The notes under the pieces are model-generated. The model made no database searches and was not told the origin of the DNA. It worked only from the letters and a program-made list of their open reading frames with translations. Source: Parazoarcus communis (lineage in GTDB: Bacteria; Pseudomonadota; Gammaproteobacteria; Burkholderiales; Rhodocyclaceae). Taken from it: a stretch of DNA of 64,000 nt. A program made the position numbers and the translations under genes. The stretch spans positions 4,712,001-4,776,000 of the forward strand of contig NZ_CP022188.1 in assembly GCF_003111665.1 (NCBI RefSeq), written 5' to 3'. Below are positions 63,919-64,000 of this stretch, piece by piece (the first letter of the stretch is position 1; each line of letters begins with the position of its first letter).

Positions 63919-64000
63919 ATGACCCGCAGCGAATCAAACACCTCCATCCGCGTATGGGACCGCTTCGTGCGCCTGTTTCACTGGAGCCTCGTGCTGTGCG
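63919..64000 (+). CDS. Cytochrome b561-family protein (start only, cut by window end)
   Basis: The first 27 residues include IRVWDRFVRLFHWSLVLC, the standard opening of HupC/cytochrome b561-type subunits, whose His in LFHW is a haem ligand. AAGGAC lies ten bases before the ATG. The rest is outside the window. Confidence 0.8.
   Translation, partial: MTRSESNTSIRVWDRFVRLFHWSLVLC

Overview
The window looks like chromosome of a GC-rich betaproteobacterium, most likely order Rhodocyclales / family Zoogloeaceae (Thauera, Azoarcus or Aromatoleum-like). This is inferred from gene content and order (ilvB-ilvN-ilvC beside a DUF3106/DUF3619/ECF sigma block, an NAD-dependent molybdenum formate dehydrogenase, a Fap-like amyloid locus, a nuclease-type MutL); no rRNA is present to confirm it. 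Coding is dense on both strands, with one AT-rich stretch at about 6.5-7.45 kb.

Left end (1-6.4 kb): a secretion/assembly locus resembling the functional-amyloid (Fap) systems. It holds a glycine-rich fibre-like protein cut by the window edge, a small secreted protein, a C39-family cysteine peptidase, a second secreted protein, a convergent FapF-like coiled-coil/beta-barrel outer-membrane protein, and a sigma54 enhancer-binding regulator. Both secreted partners that flank the peptidase carry a double-glycine-type site. A HAF-repeat autotransporter follows at 7.5-9.5 kb, then a sulfurtransferase / YeeE-type sulfur transporter / small membrane protein operon on the minus strand.

Scattered element: four near-perfect long palindromes and one half-copy share the core GGGGTCAGAGTCGTTTGA (about 9.5, 12.1, 12.9, 17.6 and 25.7 kb). 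They surround a Y1-type REP-associated tyrosine transposase (RAYT) at 12.2-12.9 kb. The half-copy supplies the stop codons of both the RAYT and the convergent formate dehydrogenase gene.

Middle (12.9-35 kb): formate dehydrogenase (fdsA and a fused fdsG-fdsB), an alpha/beta hydrolase, an EamA permease, a globin-coupled diguanylate cyclase (DosC type), a DUF1275 protein, a B12-binding-type radical SAM protein, a SelD-associated type FAD oxidoreductase, nrtS, a sodium:solute symporter, an HD-GYP protein, a haloacid dehalogenase, a bufferin (copper-binding RiPP) operon bufA-bufB-bufC-doxX, and arsenosugar-type genes (arsS, a TVP38 membrane protein and a TIGR04282 glycosyltransferase, with a TIGR04283-like partner 5 kb away).

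Right half (35-64 kb): mostly housekeeping. It includes the tail-specific protease, an IS481 remnant beside a truncated EAL gene, tRNA-Ser(GCU), lysC, a small HTH regulator with a palindromic operator, queD, a fatty-acid desaturase, a mechanosensitive channel, a PLD-type nuclease, rsmB, purN, mutL, a Cache-HAMP-GGDEF protein, hupE, a periplasmic ATP-dependent ligase (LigE type), miaA, an ECF sigma operon, ilvBNC, a PepSY protein and the start of a b-type cytochrome gene. Cyclic-di-GMP genes recur: two cyclases, one HD-GYP phosphodiesterase and one broken EAL gene.
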